The notes under the pieces: model-generated
What the model was told of the DNA's origin: nothing
The model's input: the letters and a program-made list of their open reading frames with translations, nothing else
Database searches by the model: none
Shown: positions 47,456 through 59,461 of the stretch, in pieces
How the letters are laid out: each line of letters begins with the position of its first letter
Position numbering within the stretch: position 1 is the stretch's first letter
Source of the DNA: Allium sativum
Taxonomy: Eukaryota; Streptophyta; Magnoliopsida; Asparagales; Amaryllidaceae
Reading direction: 5' to 3'
NCBI GenBank assembly: GCA_030737875.1
Contig: CM060910.1
Coordinates: forward strand, 620,571,303-620,635,302
DNA: 64,000 bases
Program-made: the position numbers and the translations under genes

Positions 47456-47711
47456 TGCAATGACCCAGAAGATTTAACGCTCGGATTTCAACAATAATAC
47501 ATTACTTGTATTCACTTGCGAACACCCAAGTATTAGAAACCTGGATAATTAAAAGTAAGAAATTGAAGGGTGAGAAAAGAAAGAAAAAAAATGTTAGAAT
47601 AGAAGAAGAACATCAACCCTACATAATCAGAATAGAATAGAATCTCATAGCGAAATGGACAAAATATCAAAACCCTTTACACAAAATGAAACAATTTATA
47701 TATATATACAC

Positions 47712-47715
<4 letters not shown>

Positions 47716-47744
<29 letters not shown>

Positions 47745-47752
47745 TGTATATG
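47716..47752. repeat. (TATG)n microsatellite in LTR F
   Basis: About nine TATG units, preceded by a TATATATACACATA tract. Confidence 0.95.
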
Positions 47753-50700
47753 ATTTACATAGTCAAAGTACATACTAGATCAGATTATATAATCTGATAA
47801 GACAACACACACAATGGAAGCATATTTATACTAGAAAATATGGGAACATGTCTCGACTTCAGCTCCACTCCTAGATCTCCTAGAGAAACCTAACCTGGAA
47901 AATATACTCGATTTGACTCAAGCACATTTTGAAGCAAAGCATAATCAATTCGGATCAGTCTGGAATACTTTCAGTGATAAATTTAATTACAAACAACTTG
48001 GTTAACTTTAGAAAATCCTTTGAAAGAATGGAACTCTCGTAAGACACAACCATACATAAACATGGTACATATTTTTAACTTACAATACCCAAATGACTTT
48101 TTATATCAAAATTCAGTAATATTATAATAGTGTCTATTGATTCAGAAATAAATAGAATATAGCTGGAAAGTTTGTATCTCACTTTCCAACATAGTTGGTT
48201 TACATCTAAAAGCATATGGCTCATATTGGAGTTTGAATTTCCAATATGACAAGGTATGGAACCATCTTCCTATCAATGTTCTTTAGAGAGGAAACATTGG
48301 GGTTCAAAAAGAACATCTTCCAACCCAGCCACACATGACCGACCACTCATTCAAATTGAGTGTACTGAATATATTATCACCAACGGTTGGTCTTAAATCA
48401 CCATTTTCTGTAAGCATACATAAGTGACAAAAGAAGAAACAAACAAATTTTTTTCCAGATGGTGATAATATGCTCTAATGGGAATGACCTACATGACCAT
48501 GCTACCTGCCCGATTCCTTCCGGTTGATGGGGTTTGAGGTCTTGATTACCTTTTAGAACATCACATCATCATTCATTTTGAATGTCACATTGTCAGATCC
48601 GCCTAATCACTAATTGATGTCCATAAAAATACTTTGGGTGTTAAGCTAAAAGAAGTTGTCTTCCCCGTCGCCAACTTGGTATATTTGTAAACTCAACATA
48701 CGTGATTCTTAATGAATACTCCTTCATACATTCATCCATACAAGTCATCCAGGAACAGGATGAACCGAAGTTACTCTCCTACCACATCCTATATGGAAAT
48801 CACACCAAGGATCAGTAGTGAGTAGTCCTTGCAATCCGAAGGTTTCAATCACGACAGAATCACGGCTAAAATAATAATAGGAGCTCACAAGAGAAATTCA
48901 GCAAGTAGTTATTCAGCTAATGAAGATCCACTGTCTTCAATTTTCCATTTTAAATTGCTTAAGCATATCTGCAAGTTAGTTTCGAACGCAATGTCGGTTC
49001 GAAGTGGTTTTGGGTCTAGTTCCCATCCCGGTCTCTTCGAATTAAAACGTCAATAGTCAAAAAGAGATTTATTTGTTAGTCAGTTCTTTAACTATCAAAT
49101 CAAACAGTATTGAAAAGTATATCAGAAGCTCAAGCCCTTTTCAATTAAAACCATTCGTTTAAAACCATTTCGTTGATTCTTACAAATTGATTCCATATAC
49201 TTATCTCAACTGAATAAGTATATTCACAAACTCTCATTTTTATTATTCAAAAATAATAATCATACACTTATCTCTTAATTCTAGTATAATCTCCTATTTC
49301 ATTTCTTTGAAAACCCTAGTCATTTACTTATTTAATGGATTAAGTGTATTCCAAAACTATACTATTTTCATTACTAAAAAAATCGTGTTATATACTAACC
49401 AATTGGTATATTAATAACGATACATCATATTTGGGCCAACAATGTCAAGTAATACATTACTTACTTTAAAATCCAACAATTTTATTAACTTCAAAAACCT
49501 TGTAATTTAAGCTGTAACATTTCACTTATGGAATAATAAATAATTTCCAACTTTATTATTATTACAAGCTAATATCATTCCTTAACAATAGTGAAGTCGT
49601 TTCAAGTTGGGGTATTTTATTACCTCTCAGACCATGATTCGACAACGTCTTATCTTGAGATTGGTAAATGTTTGTAGTCTCAAAACTGATATTAATAAAA
49701 ATATCATAAAAATCTTATTTACTATTTTATATGGTTTTGGTAAACCATTTCATTCATTTGAAATCCTCTGTCATATAATCACTTTACTTAATTCATTTAT
49801 TAAGTTAATATTTTTTTAGACAAGCCTTTTGACCATAAACTATCTTAATATAATTTCGTTTCCAACTTTAGATTTATTATAAAAACCCATTTATCAAATT
49901 ATTTATACCAATCTATTTTACATTTTTACTTTTTCATCTTCGCAGTTCTTCTTTCAATTACAAACGGTTTGCTTAATTTAATTCTTAAGTAAGCACTTAT
50001 TTTAAATCATCCTCTTAGTTTTAAATCTCTTTATAAACTTTAATTATGAAACTTGGATTCATTTCTAGAATCCTTATATAAAATCCCTTAACATGATTTA
50101 ATTGAGAGTCTCATTACCACTTAATCACTTCTTAAGTGGATTCCATTTAAAAAGTAAATCACGTCAATTATTATTAATTAAAATAATAATTAGCTTTCAT
50201 TATTGACTATTATAAAAGTAGTTTACTTCCCCATTAATTAAATAAAAGTTGTTTACCTTGTTATTATATAAAAAGAGAATAGTTAATAATTTATTAAAAT
50301 ACTAATTATCTTCATCATTAACTACAATATAAGTAGTTAACTTCATTTTTAACTAAAGATAAAATAATCAATTCTTTTTAAAACCCTATTAGAATAATAA
50401 TTAACTTTATCAATAATGAACAACTCATAATTAAATTTAAACATTGATAATTAAAAGATTAATTAATTTTGTACGAAATCTTATTAAGTTCAAATAACTA
50501 TTTGTCAAAGCTATTACTACTAGATTTATTGATAATAAATTAATCAAATAACCAGTTTCAGTTTAAACAGTTGACTTAGTCAACTTAAGAACATCAGTTA
50601 ATTGGTTTCCCTTAATCATTCCTTTTAAATTAATAAATAATATAATTAATTTAATAACATCCTTCAATTTTTTTTTAAAATAATTATCTCAAATTATTAA

Positions 50701-51328
50701 ACCTTAGGTTAAATTCTAACTTATACACTACAAAATTTATTAAAATATGGAGATTGCTATATATAGTATTCTACAAGTACTTCTAAATTTTTTTATAGGT
50801 AACGATTTATTTATAAAAAACTTCTATCTTTAAATAACTTATATAAAATAAACTTGAAAACTTTGATTCAGTTATAAAATAAATTTTATAAGTAAAACTT
50901 CGTCAATTTGCCTAATGGCAAATCGACGTCTTTAAAAGATGGATTTAAGGCCATCTGCCAACAATCACTTAATCAATGTTGTCTATACATCAATGTTGAA
51001 TTCAATTCAACCATTAATCAACCAAACAGATGTTGATGTCAATAAGAATAAACAATTCATATATGAATAATATGAAATAAATGACATACAAAATATTTGA
51101 GGATTCCAGTTGGATCGCACCAACCTGTTATTCCCTGCATCACATCTCATAATATCATTTAATAAACGCATATGAGATAAAAATATTATTCTAATGCATT
51201 TAAAACGACAGAAATATAAATAACATCAATTAGCAATAAGCATCCAAGCCATCCAAACATCCAATTTATACTATCAACGATAAATTATAACTAATATGAA
51301 TTAATCACGTCATAGAATTACAGAAAGC

Positions 51329-51344
51329 GTGAGAGTTAACTCAC
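51329..51344 (-). other. Palindrome copy of LTR F
   Basis: In minus reading it is GTGAGTTAACTCTCAC, the B1-type arm (GTGAGTT) with one extra base on the other side. Its position between leader and AT-rich tract matches B1 and C. Confidence 0.5.
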
Positions 51345-51669
51345 AATTCATTTCGATTTGACGATTTTAGGATGTTTTATTTAATTTTAATCCGCCATTT
51401 AAAATTAAACAAAATTCTAATTAGCTTTGAATCCCTCGAAACCAATTCCAATGCGTAGTCTTTGTCCATACGTTCCCAATGGATTTTGCTTTGTGCAGTT
51501 ATAATAATGTATAACATGTTATTGATATCACAAATTTTATACGAATTAATATAATTTAATAACTAACCATAGTCATCAGCCTTAATTAATTACCTTGATT
51601 AGCCGTTAACTAATTACATTATTTTTCCAAATCTTCGTTTTAATCCTGTTTAAAATGCTGCTACTCCTT

Positions 51670-52110
51670 CTTCCAGACTTTTGAATAGAAGACATCAACT
51701 TTCTCCTATTGTCCACTATTCTCACCTCCTACGATCGGACCTCTGGCTATCTCCATGACAACCTCCCCAGGTCCAACGATCCCACGCTGAGATGCCATTG
51801 GCCCACAACTCCATTCCCTAAACCTATACAGACTCCAAAACCCGAATTTGCCTTCTACCATCAGCTTTGCCACTTGGGACCGCCGAGTCGCCACCTCTAG
51901 GTCCCCTTACCGAGCAACTGCCTCACCCAAAATTCGGCTTTCCAACATCACCCAAATTCACCGAAAAACAACTTTGAACCAATTCCGTTTAACCCCCTTT
52001 TGTTGCCTCGGCCCACTAAATTAACGGCGACCATCTCTATTCGAATGATCTCCCTCCTACGGCCTATTTCTTTTGAACCGTGGACTGCAAGAGGAGATAG
52101 GATGAGATTT
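51670..52110 (-). other. Leader-like island of LTR F
   Basis: This is a less AT-rich tract with CCGACCTCGG-like patches and short frames on both strands (51706-51900) that resemble no protein. It corresponds to 13930-14390 in B1 and 20030-20460 in C. Confidence 0.45.
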
Positions 52111-52182
52111 TTCAATTGAAATGAAAGGCTTCGGTTTTTTTTAAGTTGGTATGAAATAGAGAATAACGAGGCTGATGAGTTA

Positions 52183-52192
52183 CTTTATAAAG
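52183..52192 (-). promoter_or_regulatory. TATA-like box of LTR F
   Basis: CTTTATAAAG (self-complementary) lies ~840 bases from the palindrome, a spacing comparable to B1 and C. The match is weaker than TATAAATA. Confidence 0.4.
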
Positions 52193-53372
52193 TGAGGTTT
52201 CGTTATCATTCGTACCAAAAAACATTTACCCAGAACAAATTAGATTTTGCGTAGAGATTTGTTTTCTTTTGGCCGAGATATTTGATTTGTGAGCACTAAC
52301 AAGATTTTTCTTCTAATCGCGTAGGATTTGAAAATGGTAAGGAAATATTTGGAAAGATTCCAAAGGATTTTGTGTAAGATTTGAAAATGACTAAAGATTT
52401 TCTTAAATATTATAATATTTGTGTATACGATGTTTACAGCTTGCATGAGCACATACGAGCTCCGACCGCGATGAAATTTGAAATCGTACAATAACTTAAT
52501 ATTTTGCACACGATGGAACTGGTTTCTTCAAATTCCAAGATCATTTGTATAATTACTATTTTAATTTCAAATGGTTAATCAAGATGCGTTTAAACCGCAC
52601 GATCACAAAATAACTCCAATTTATGTAAAACTTGAAATCTAGCAATAATTAACTATTATGGATTTTAGAAAATTAGTTTCGTTGAAATCCGAGGTCGGTT
52701 GAAAGTCTTCTATTCTCAAGTTCCATTTAAATCGATAAAATATAATCGATTCCAAAACAATCCAATTTATTAATAATAAATTATCATTATCATATATATT
52801 TCAAAATAGAATTTATATAGCTTCAACTATCTTAACTCGATTTTAAATTCCAGGTTATAAGATATTCAATTTATTAAAAATCCTTTTGTTTTATTTAATA
52901 AATTATTATAATTTATAAATGATTATACAACTTTCTGAAAATTTGATTTTGACATAACTCAAAATCTACAAGTTGTATCCTTATTTATAAAGTTGATTGT
53001 TTCAAAGAAATCTGACTTATATTGGACCCTGTACACTAAATTGAAGTTCAAATCATAAAACTGTGAACTACCGCGACATTGCGGGTTCGTTTTTAATCAA
53101 ATTTAATTTATACGTTCAAACTATGTTTAAATAAATAAATTCCTTGTTATAATTTCATATCTGAACTTATTTGGTCTTAATAAGTCATCACGTTCATACT
53201 ATATCTCAAATTCAATTTATTCTCAATTATTTTAGAATTAAATCTATTATTTCACTATTTAAGTTGAATTAATTTGCAAAATTATTAAATTCAAATTATT
53301 TAAATTTCCAAATTAGCATTTAAAACCAATTTTAAATGTTCAACTTAACGGCTATAAATATGGGTCGTTACA

Positions 53373-53738
53373 GATCCCCCATGCCTAAGTGGATTTCGCA
53401 CATGAGTTGGGGATACAAAATTTTAAGACCGAAACAGGGATATGAAATCCCACCATCTCTCGAAGTACCAATCCAACGAAGACCAAGAATATCGATCTTT
53501 GATACAAGTTACCAGTATCTGTCCTAGGATATTTATTAAGGTTTTAGCAATTCGGGGAGAAGTGATAGTACCGATCCTTGAATACTTAACCAAATTTACA
53601 AGTTTTCGAGCATTTGCAACTTTGTCCAAATCACTTCATCTCTCCCCATGTCCATATTCAAGTCCGTACTCAAGTCCTGAGCACTCTAATAACCAGCAAT
53701 CCAAAGTGTGACTACCTTGTAAGAAAGACGGGTCAACA
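53373..53738 (-). mobile_element. Element Y 3' LTR, right segment
   Basis: It continues the LTR after F: CCCACCATCTCTCGAA, AATTCGGGGAGAAG and TACTTAACCAAATTT all recur in order at 57165-57335. It ends GACGGGTCAACA at 53738, matching GGTGGGTCAACA of the 5' LTR. Short frames here (53336-53711) are LTR sequence. Confidence 0.8.
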
Positions 53739-53751
53739 CTTGCCCCTCAAA
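53739..53751 (-). promoter_or_regulatory. Polypurine tract of element Y
   Basis: Minus reading TTGAGGGGCAAG directly precedes the TG of the 3' LTR (TGTTGACCC), as expected for plus-strand priming. Confidence 0.6.
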
Positions 53752-54960
53752 ACAAGTATTTCTTTCAAAGACGTGTTTTGTATAATTCAAAAACCTATGA
53801 ATCAAGAAGTTATAATCCGAAGTAGGTCCAAATTAAAACCCCATAACCGAACCAAAAATCTAAAAAACCACGATCGTGCCGGATTGTATTAATCGAAACC
53901 CAGATCTTGAAATTTCGAATAAATCCAGTGATCACTTCGGGTAGTGTTATTAGAGAAAGCAATCCAGGAAACCATAACTTTAATATCCAAAAAGCCATAA
54001 AAACCCAAAATCCAGAATATCCAATGCCGACATAGTCCATACCTCCAAAAAACCAAGTGAATTATCTTTTCAAGTCCCCACAAAACCGACAACCTATCGA
54101 GTATAGTCCATGCCCGAATCTTATCTAGGAATTCTTGCCAAGTCCTGACAAGACGGCGTAGTCCTTCCCAAGCATATTCCATACTTGGGGAGCCAGAGTT
54201 AGAGTTTCATACTTGATGAGCATAGTTTAATCTCACCAAGTCTTAAAGTTAGAAATTCCAATTCTCAGCTTCATTCTTCATAAGCACAGTCCATACAAGT
54301 GAATTAATCTTGTTAAAGTTCTAAGTTTTTAATAAATTTAAAAGAAAACCTAGCGATTTATTATTGGGTAGAGAACACGCTTACGGGTTAAGATCTAACC
54401 CCATATGTAGATGAGTTGACTTAACTGTTTCTGATTACAGGTTCATAAGTAAAAGAGATTGAATGGTTTTTCATCCGCAAAAAAGCATGCCTAGTAATCA
54501 CATCAGTTTATGTACAGCGATAGGCAGACTTAACCAACCAAACTCTAAATCCGGATTAATTGATTACACAGTTATTAAATATGAGGAAAATGGTTTATTG
54601 TCTGCAAAGAGAATGCTTAGTATCTCGCCGAATCTCGTACTTAGGTAGACAAACTTAGCCATACGAAGCTAGATAACCAGAAAAATAAAGAAACAATATC
54701 CAAAAGGCATTAGCCCAAACCACCAAGGCCCAAAAGCCAAAATCCAAGAGCTGAAAAGCTAAAGAGACAGAATCCAAGTGCCAAAAAAACTAGAGTGCCA
54801 AAAACCTAAAATTTAAGTTCTAAAAACCGAAAATCCTTGTAACCAAAAACCAAAATCTAAAACCCACAAATCCAGAGAGCTCCACACCAGTCGATGACCA
54901 ATCCACCCGGGCTACAACCCTGGATCATTCCTATTTATAGTTGGAGCAAGAAGATGTGCT
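53739..54960 (-). mobile_element. Element Y non-coding 3' interior
   Basis: Between gag and the 3' LTR there is ~1.2 kb without a recognisable domain. It includes a low-complexity CCAAAANCC/CTAAAA tract at 54690-54870 and TTCCTATTTATAG at 54928. Short overlapping frames on both strands (53810-54182, 54463-54648) lack similarity to pol. In a complete Ty3/gypsy element several kilobases of pol would lie here. Confidence 0.55.
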
Positions 54961-54967
54961 TGTTCTT

Positions 54968-56394
54968 CTACTGCAGTATAATTCCTAACATATAGTATAA
55001 CAGCTCGCCACGTATGACAGATTCCTCAATCATATCCCAAAGATGTCTATAGTCGTTTGTGTTATGGACATCAAGCTCGCGAAACAAGCTATGTCTACAA
55101 GAATCCCTTTCTTTCTGAGTCGGCTCCCTCTTAGGAGGGATCAGTTGGGTGAACATCCAAGTAAATTTCCTTTAGAGAAGAAGTGAGTTCCATATATGAA
55201 GGGAATTTGGGTTCCTTCCATTGCTGAGTACTCTGATTGTTTCCAAACAAAACTTTTTCTTCCACTTTATCCTTCCTGGACTCAGATGATCCTTTGCCCT
55301 TAACCATATATTAACCTTGATAACTTCCTTATCAGTTATAACATCCTACTTACACAGAAACCTATCTGCTTCAAAGTAAAACTCGCTAAACTCCCTTAGT
55401 GGATCCTGCTGAAGCGAGATCCTGAAATCCATCTTATTGAAAATCTAGAAATAGCAGGCATAAGAACCATGAATGAGTTTGGTCGATTAACTGATGCCAC
55501 TGTCACGTTAAACATTTCCAATAATTTCCACAAATTTCTGTAGATCTTTGATTGATTTTAGTGAGATTCATAATGTTCTTGGTTTGAGAGATGTGGACCT
55601 TGAATTATTCAATGAACTTTTCAACCAAATATTCTAACTTCTAATACTTTCTAATCTAACTGCCAAAACCACATGGCAGCACCGTTCGTAAGATAGAGCG
55701 GAAAGCATTTTTCCATGATGTTATCCGACATCGCTAAACCCTTCGTGTGGTGCATGTAGTACATCAAGTAAACAATACGATCCTTCCTACCATCATAAGC
55801 ATCTGAAACCGATAACTTGAAATTCAGGGGTTTTTAGAGTTCCTTATAGCGAGAGTGAATGGGTTGCGATTGACATAGTCCAAATCCAAGTAAGACGCTC
55901 CACCTTGAGTAATCCATTGAATCACATTTGCAATTCGATTTCCATTCTCAAGCAATCGCCTCCAATCTTCCAAACCAGCACTGGTGCTTCCGGTGCCTAA
56001 TCCAACCTGAGCCATCTGTTGATTCCTAATATGATCATCTGCTTCACCCTGACATGAGGAGCTATTACGGGTGAAAACCAAACATCCAAGGACATAAGAG
56101 TTCTTCCAGCACTCGTACTCTCGCGCGTTGACACTAGGGTCACAGTTCCTACCTCAGATCCCATATCTTGACCAACCAACCAACCAAACCACACTGACAT
56201 CCGAGTAAAAAATGTATTCATTATTTCTTAATTCCTTCTAAGAGTTTCTTCTTGCCATTCCGTACGTGTATGCAAACCCTTCATCAACCCATCCATCTCT
56301 TCTCTAGTAAGATAGTTTGAGGGATTTCCAATAGAGGAAACCTTCTTGCTCATTCAGAATGAGCTAAAGTAGCATCCTTCTTTCTATTTTCCAT
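54968..56394 (-). pseudogene. Element Y gag pseudogene (Ty3/gypsy type)
   Basis: An ATG at 56394 (MENRKKDATL) starts ~70 bases inside the LTR; a stop follows after 14 codons, and the frame then resumes with SNYLTREEMDGLMKGL. At 55660-55810 the minus strand encodes AYDGRKDRIVYLMYYMHH followed by NIMEKCFPLYL, NGAAMWF. This fits the retrotransposon gag core (YDG-D...Y/H...F...L-GAA--WF, Retrotrans_gag family). At 54968-55156 the residues CRHSLFRELDVHNTNDYRHLWDMIEE resemble in spacing the gag C-terminal H..GH-T-D-C--L---IE block, with the zinc-knuckle cysteines not intact. At least three stops and several frameshifts break it. Confidence 0.75.
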
Positions 56395-56444
56395 TGTCAA
56401 ATCCTGAGTAATCCAAATTCCCTAGCAATCCAAAGTTGTTCCCC

Positions 56445-56463
56445 CCTTACCGGCATGCCAAAA
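56445..56463 (-). promoter_or_regulatory. PBS region of element Y
   Basis: Minus reading directly after the 5' LTR is TTTTGGCATGCCGGTAAGG, a diverged form of the TTTTGGCGCCGTTGCCGGGG type seen after the 5' LTR of many plant Ty3/gypsy elements. Confidence 0.5.
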
Positions 56464-57466
56464 TGTTGACGTGAAAGTTATCCACCTCTTGCACCAACAA
56501 CCAAGTCTAAATAATCCAAACATAGAATACTGAAAAAGTAAATAACACAATAGATTTATAGTGGTTCGGCAAGTTGTGTCCATGTCCACTCTGATGTACA
56601 TTCGTATATTTATTGTATGATTACATGTACAATCCTTTTTTATTACAATGTCAAGTTAGTAATAGAAAAGTCCTTGTTCATAGCCAACATAAGTCCAAAG
56701 GTACAAGATGTTCTTCGTATGTCCAAAAGAGTACATGTCGCAAGTCAAGTGTCCAAGATATCGAAGAAGATATTTCTAAGGGAGAAGATTCCATGAGACA
56801 AGCCATTAATAATCTCTAAGTATAAGAATCCCAAGTGCAGCAAATGAGCCAAAATATCCTGTACCAGTCCCCAAACAGGGGTATTTATAAGGGAAGTAGG
56901 AATTCATATCACAAAAAAGTCATCACTCAGATCAATATCGATCCCTAAAGCCTTAGCCACATTACTCTTAGCTTTGAAGCATCCTGATTCCCTTTCCAAG
57001 CATTCTGTATTTGGGAATATGAAGTGACCAAACCAATCCTAGAAGCCACCAAAGTTACATTGATTAAGGAAGAAGAATTTCCAATACATATCCACTATGC
57101 CTTAGAGGAATTCGCATATGAGTTAGGAATACGAATTCCAAAGACAAAAATAAGGATACAAAATCCCACCATCTCTCGAAATACCAATCCCATGAATACT
57201 AAGAATACCAATTCCATGAAGAGAATATCAGTTTTTGGATATGAGTTACCAATATTGATATGGGATATTTAGTGAGATTTTTCCAATTCGGGGAGAAGAA
57301 GTGATAATACCAACCCCTGAATACTTAACCAAATTTCCAAGTGTTCGAGCATACTGCGACTTTATCCAAATCGCTCTAGGTTTCTCCAAGTCCATACTCA
57401 CGTCATGAGCACTCTGATAGCCAACAATCCAAAGCGTGCACGCCTTGTAAAAAAGGTGGGTCAACA
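56464..57466 (-). mobile_element. Element Y 5' LTR (1,003 bp)
   Basis: In plus coordinates it starts TGTTGACGTG and ends GGTGGGTCAACA, with inverted tips TGTTGAC/GTCAACA. It holds a TATA box on the minus strand at 56881-56889. The frames 57024-57272 (plus) and 57246-57464 (minus) are LTR sequence with short TTCC..GAAT-like repeats (ATACCAATTCCATGAAGA type, 57180-57230). Right flank GTACC; the left duplication was not found because X adjoins. Confidence 0.75.
56881..56889 (-). promoter_or_regulatory. TATA box of Y 5' LTR
   Basis: Minus strand TATAAATAC in CCTTATAAATACCCC. The 3' LTR has the same box at 47234-47242. Confidence 0.6.
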
Positions 57467-58777
57467 GTACCTATCCATATATTTTCATCGATTTTAGCCC
57501 ATATCCTCATGTACACGAGCCCTGATGTCAAAAGCCTATTTCAATTTGCATTGTAACATTTGCTTGCAACTATCTATCGGTCTCCCCAAGCCCTTAAAAT
57601 TAGAAATTTTATTCTTTATCAATCCATCATTTAGACTCTGAAACAAACATATTATGGCTCAAACTGGTTGTTGGAGACCACAATGCGAACAATGAGTCGT
57701 ATCATTACACAGTGTTAAAAGTGATCCATAAAGAGATCTTGTTGTCAAGGCATTGTTCATTCATGGGGAATAGTAGGCAAAATGTGGAATTCTTAGTTGA
57801 AGATGTGTTAGAACATTTTCCAACATCCTACAACTATAAATAGAAGACTAAAGGTTCCGTATTGAGGACCGTTTGGCTATTTTATATATTTTCTACAGCT
57901 TGTAATCATTCAAAGATCATTGTCAATCCTTAAGAACTATACCAAAAAAAAAACAATAATATTATCTTGGAAATCACTAAATGAACGAATGTATCAGCTA
58001 GCCGAAGCATTATAAATATCTTGTACATAATTTTTCTTCATTCTCTCTTTGTTTTTCTTTATTTTCATTCTCTGCAACAATTGAAGGTTGAGCCACATTT
58101 TAAACAAACATTTTTGCCCTTCCATTCAGAGAGTTTATCTTAAGATATTTGGATCCACAATCCATTATTGGACTGTTTAAGTACAAGAGAGATGGAGCAT
58201 ACTTTTCAATTTTACCATTTAATCACATTTATAAAAATATACAAAAAACTATTCACAATTTCCTCACGAAAAGATCGATCCACCGCTTTAAGTGTTGTTA
58301 AACAGGTTGAGAACGTCGATCCTCAACTTACGCAACCAACTGGACACTGAGGTCTACAACCCATCTGATGTGATTACTACAGTTGGGAAAGATCATATGA
58401 TGAAGGAGATGAAGTAGAATTGAGAGAAATTGTACCAAAAGATGTAGCAGAATTAAGACTTATTGAACTTTCTAAACAACCTCATAAGAGAAGGATGGAT
58501 TTGACTCCTTCTGATTCGGAGTTGGATAGTTTCTCATCTTTGAAACAAGGATAGAGGAATAGGAAACAAAATAGGATTCGAAAGGAGATAGAACATTGAG
58601 AGAAAGGCTGAAAATCAATATTGATAGAAATTTGGGGTCGGTACCAGTTTGTTGATTGAGAACGAGATCGAATAGTCAAACCTAGGTTCGTGTCCCTAAC
58701 TTTTGAATGATGGTGAGACTTGGCTTTTTGGCATGCTGTGAGTCGCCAGGATATTGGAAATTAGGCAATTGCCATGT
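57467..58777. other. Unassigned stretch with promoter-like TATAAATAG
   Basis: No gene or known element could be recognised. TATAAATAG occurs on the plus strand at 57835-57843, ~29 bases after TGTTAGAACATTTTCCAACA, which could be an LTR tip. The following ~550 bases are leader-like (A9 run at 57946, CTCTGCAACAATTG at 58070). Frames at 58168-58350 (plus) and 58482-58679 (minus) are short and unlike known domains; the plus strand at 58270-58560 has several short open pieces in different frames that look like a decayed coding region. Confidence 0.4.
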
Positions 58778-59461
58778 GTAACGACCCGCATTTTATGTAT
58801 CGGAAGGTTGTAAAATATTTTTATTTAATTCCCTAAGGGTTGTATCATTATTATATTTTGATATGTTGGTTATGGGGATGTGAGACATGTCCATAAATTT
58901 TATCAATTTTATTTGTGACCATTTTTCTCCTATTAGTTTTATACAAGGAATAACTTTTGACTGGGTGTGAATCAGGTGCTAAAATCAATTTCATTGGAAA
59001 GGAAATGGTGTTGCCAATTCTGTAGAGTGGACACATTAAAGATTAGGTTCAGCGGTTTGGGAGGAATCATTGTTTTAGTGCTACACAATTATTGGATATG
59101 TTAACTAGTCACTAGTGGGCTGCTTTGATGTGGCCCATTAGTGGGCTGGTCATATGGCTATAAATAGGGGGTAGAGGCAATGAGAATGGTTTACTTTCTT
59201 TATTTCTTATTTGGTTGGGGTTTGAGCTTCTCCCTACTCCAATCAAATACATCTCTCCTCCATTAAAATTTTAGATCTGCATTAGAAGATTGAAGATCTA
59301 CATCAAGGAAGGCTAGATCTACATCCGGAAAGTGTAGATCTCATCAAACTGGGTGATTTGAAGATCATTATTCGCTGTTTGGATTTGTAGATCATCGTTT
59401 TAAAGCTAATTTGAAGATTTGGTAAGTGATAAGCATCTCTCACACAGATTCAATCGAGTAT
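58778..59461 (+). mobile_element. LTR G, start portion (plus strand), interrupted by CACTA element H
   Basis: It starts TGTAACGACCCG at 58778, sharing the tip motif of the giant LTRs, but the following sequence is different and the promoter lies only ~380 bases in (TATAAATAG at 59159). The transcribed leader contains three GTAGATCT-type repeats (59290-59390) and TTTGGTAAGTGATAAG at 59417, a good splice donor. The rest of the LTR is not visible because the CACTA end begins at 59462. Confidence 0.6.
59159..59167 (+). promoter_or_regulatory. TATA box of LTR G
   Basis: TATAAATAG in the context GGCTATAAATAGGGGGTAG. Duplicated GTGGGCT motifs (ACTAGTGGGCTGC, TTAGTGGGCTGG) lie at 59110-59150 just upstream. 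Confidence 0.65.

Larger units (their letters stand above)
47456..53372 (-). mobile_element. Solo giant LTR F (5,917 bp)
   Basis: In plus coordinates it starts TGCAATGACCC and ends GGGTCGTTACA, an 11-bp terminal inverted repeat with two mismatches. It splits the Y 3' LTR: sequence on both sides continues colinearly in the Y 5' LTR (near 57090-57160). Flanks are GATCG and GATCC (4 of 5 match). It belongs with B1 and C: the TTCAAGTTGGGGTA block (49601-49614) mirrors TACCCCAACTTGA, and the block at 48290-48380 mirrors 17690-17790. Features are a TATA-like box (52183-52192), leader (51670-52110), palindrome (51329-51344) and U3 modules (about 52515 and 52670). No interior is attached. Confidence 0.85.
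46885..57466 (-). mobile_element. Element Y: gag-only Ty3/gypsy-type retrotransposon, interrupted by F
   Basis: A ~1 kb LTR at 56464-57466 and a diverged copy at 46885-47455 plus 53373-53738 flank a 2,725-bp interior. The interior has a PBS-like start, a gag pseudogene and a polypurine tract, but no protease, reverse transcriptase, RNase H or integrase. The size and gag-only content match the TR-GAG class, or a deletion derivative. The first ~100 bases of the 3' LTR are missing or diverged where X adjoins. The 3' LTR is split by solo LTR F. Confidence 0.7.

Noticed and set aside
47188..47463. 91-codon plus frame
   Set aside because: Runs antisense through the Y 3' LTR and into LTR F; the Y 5' LTR does not keep it open.
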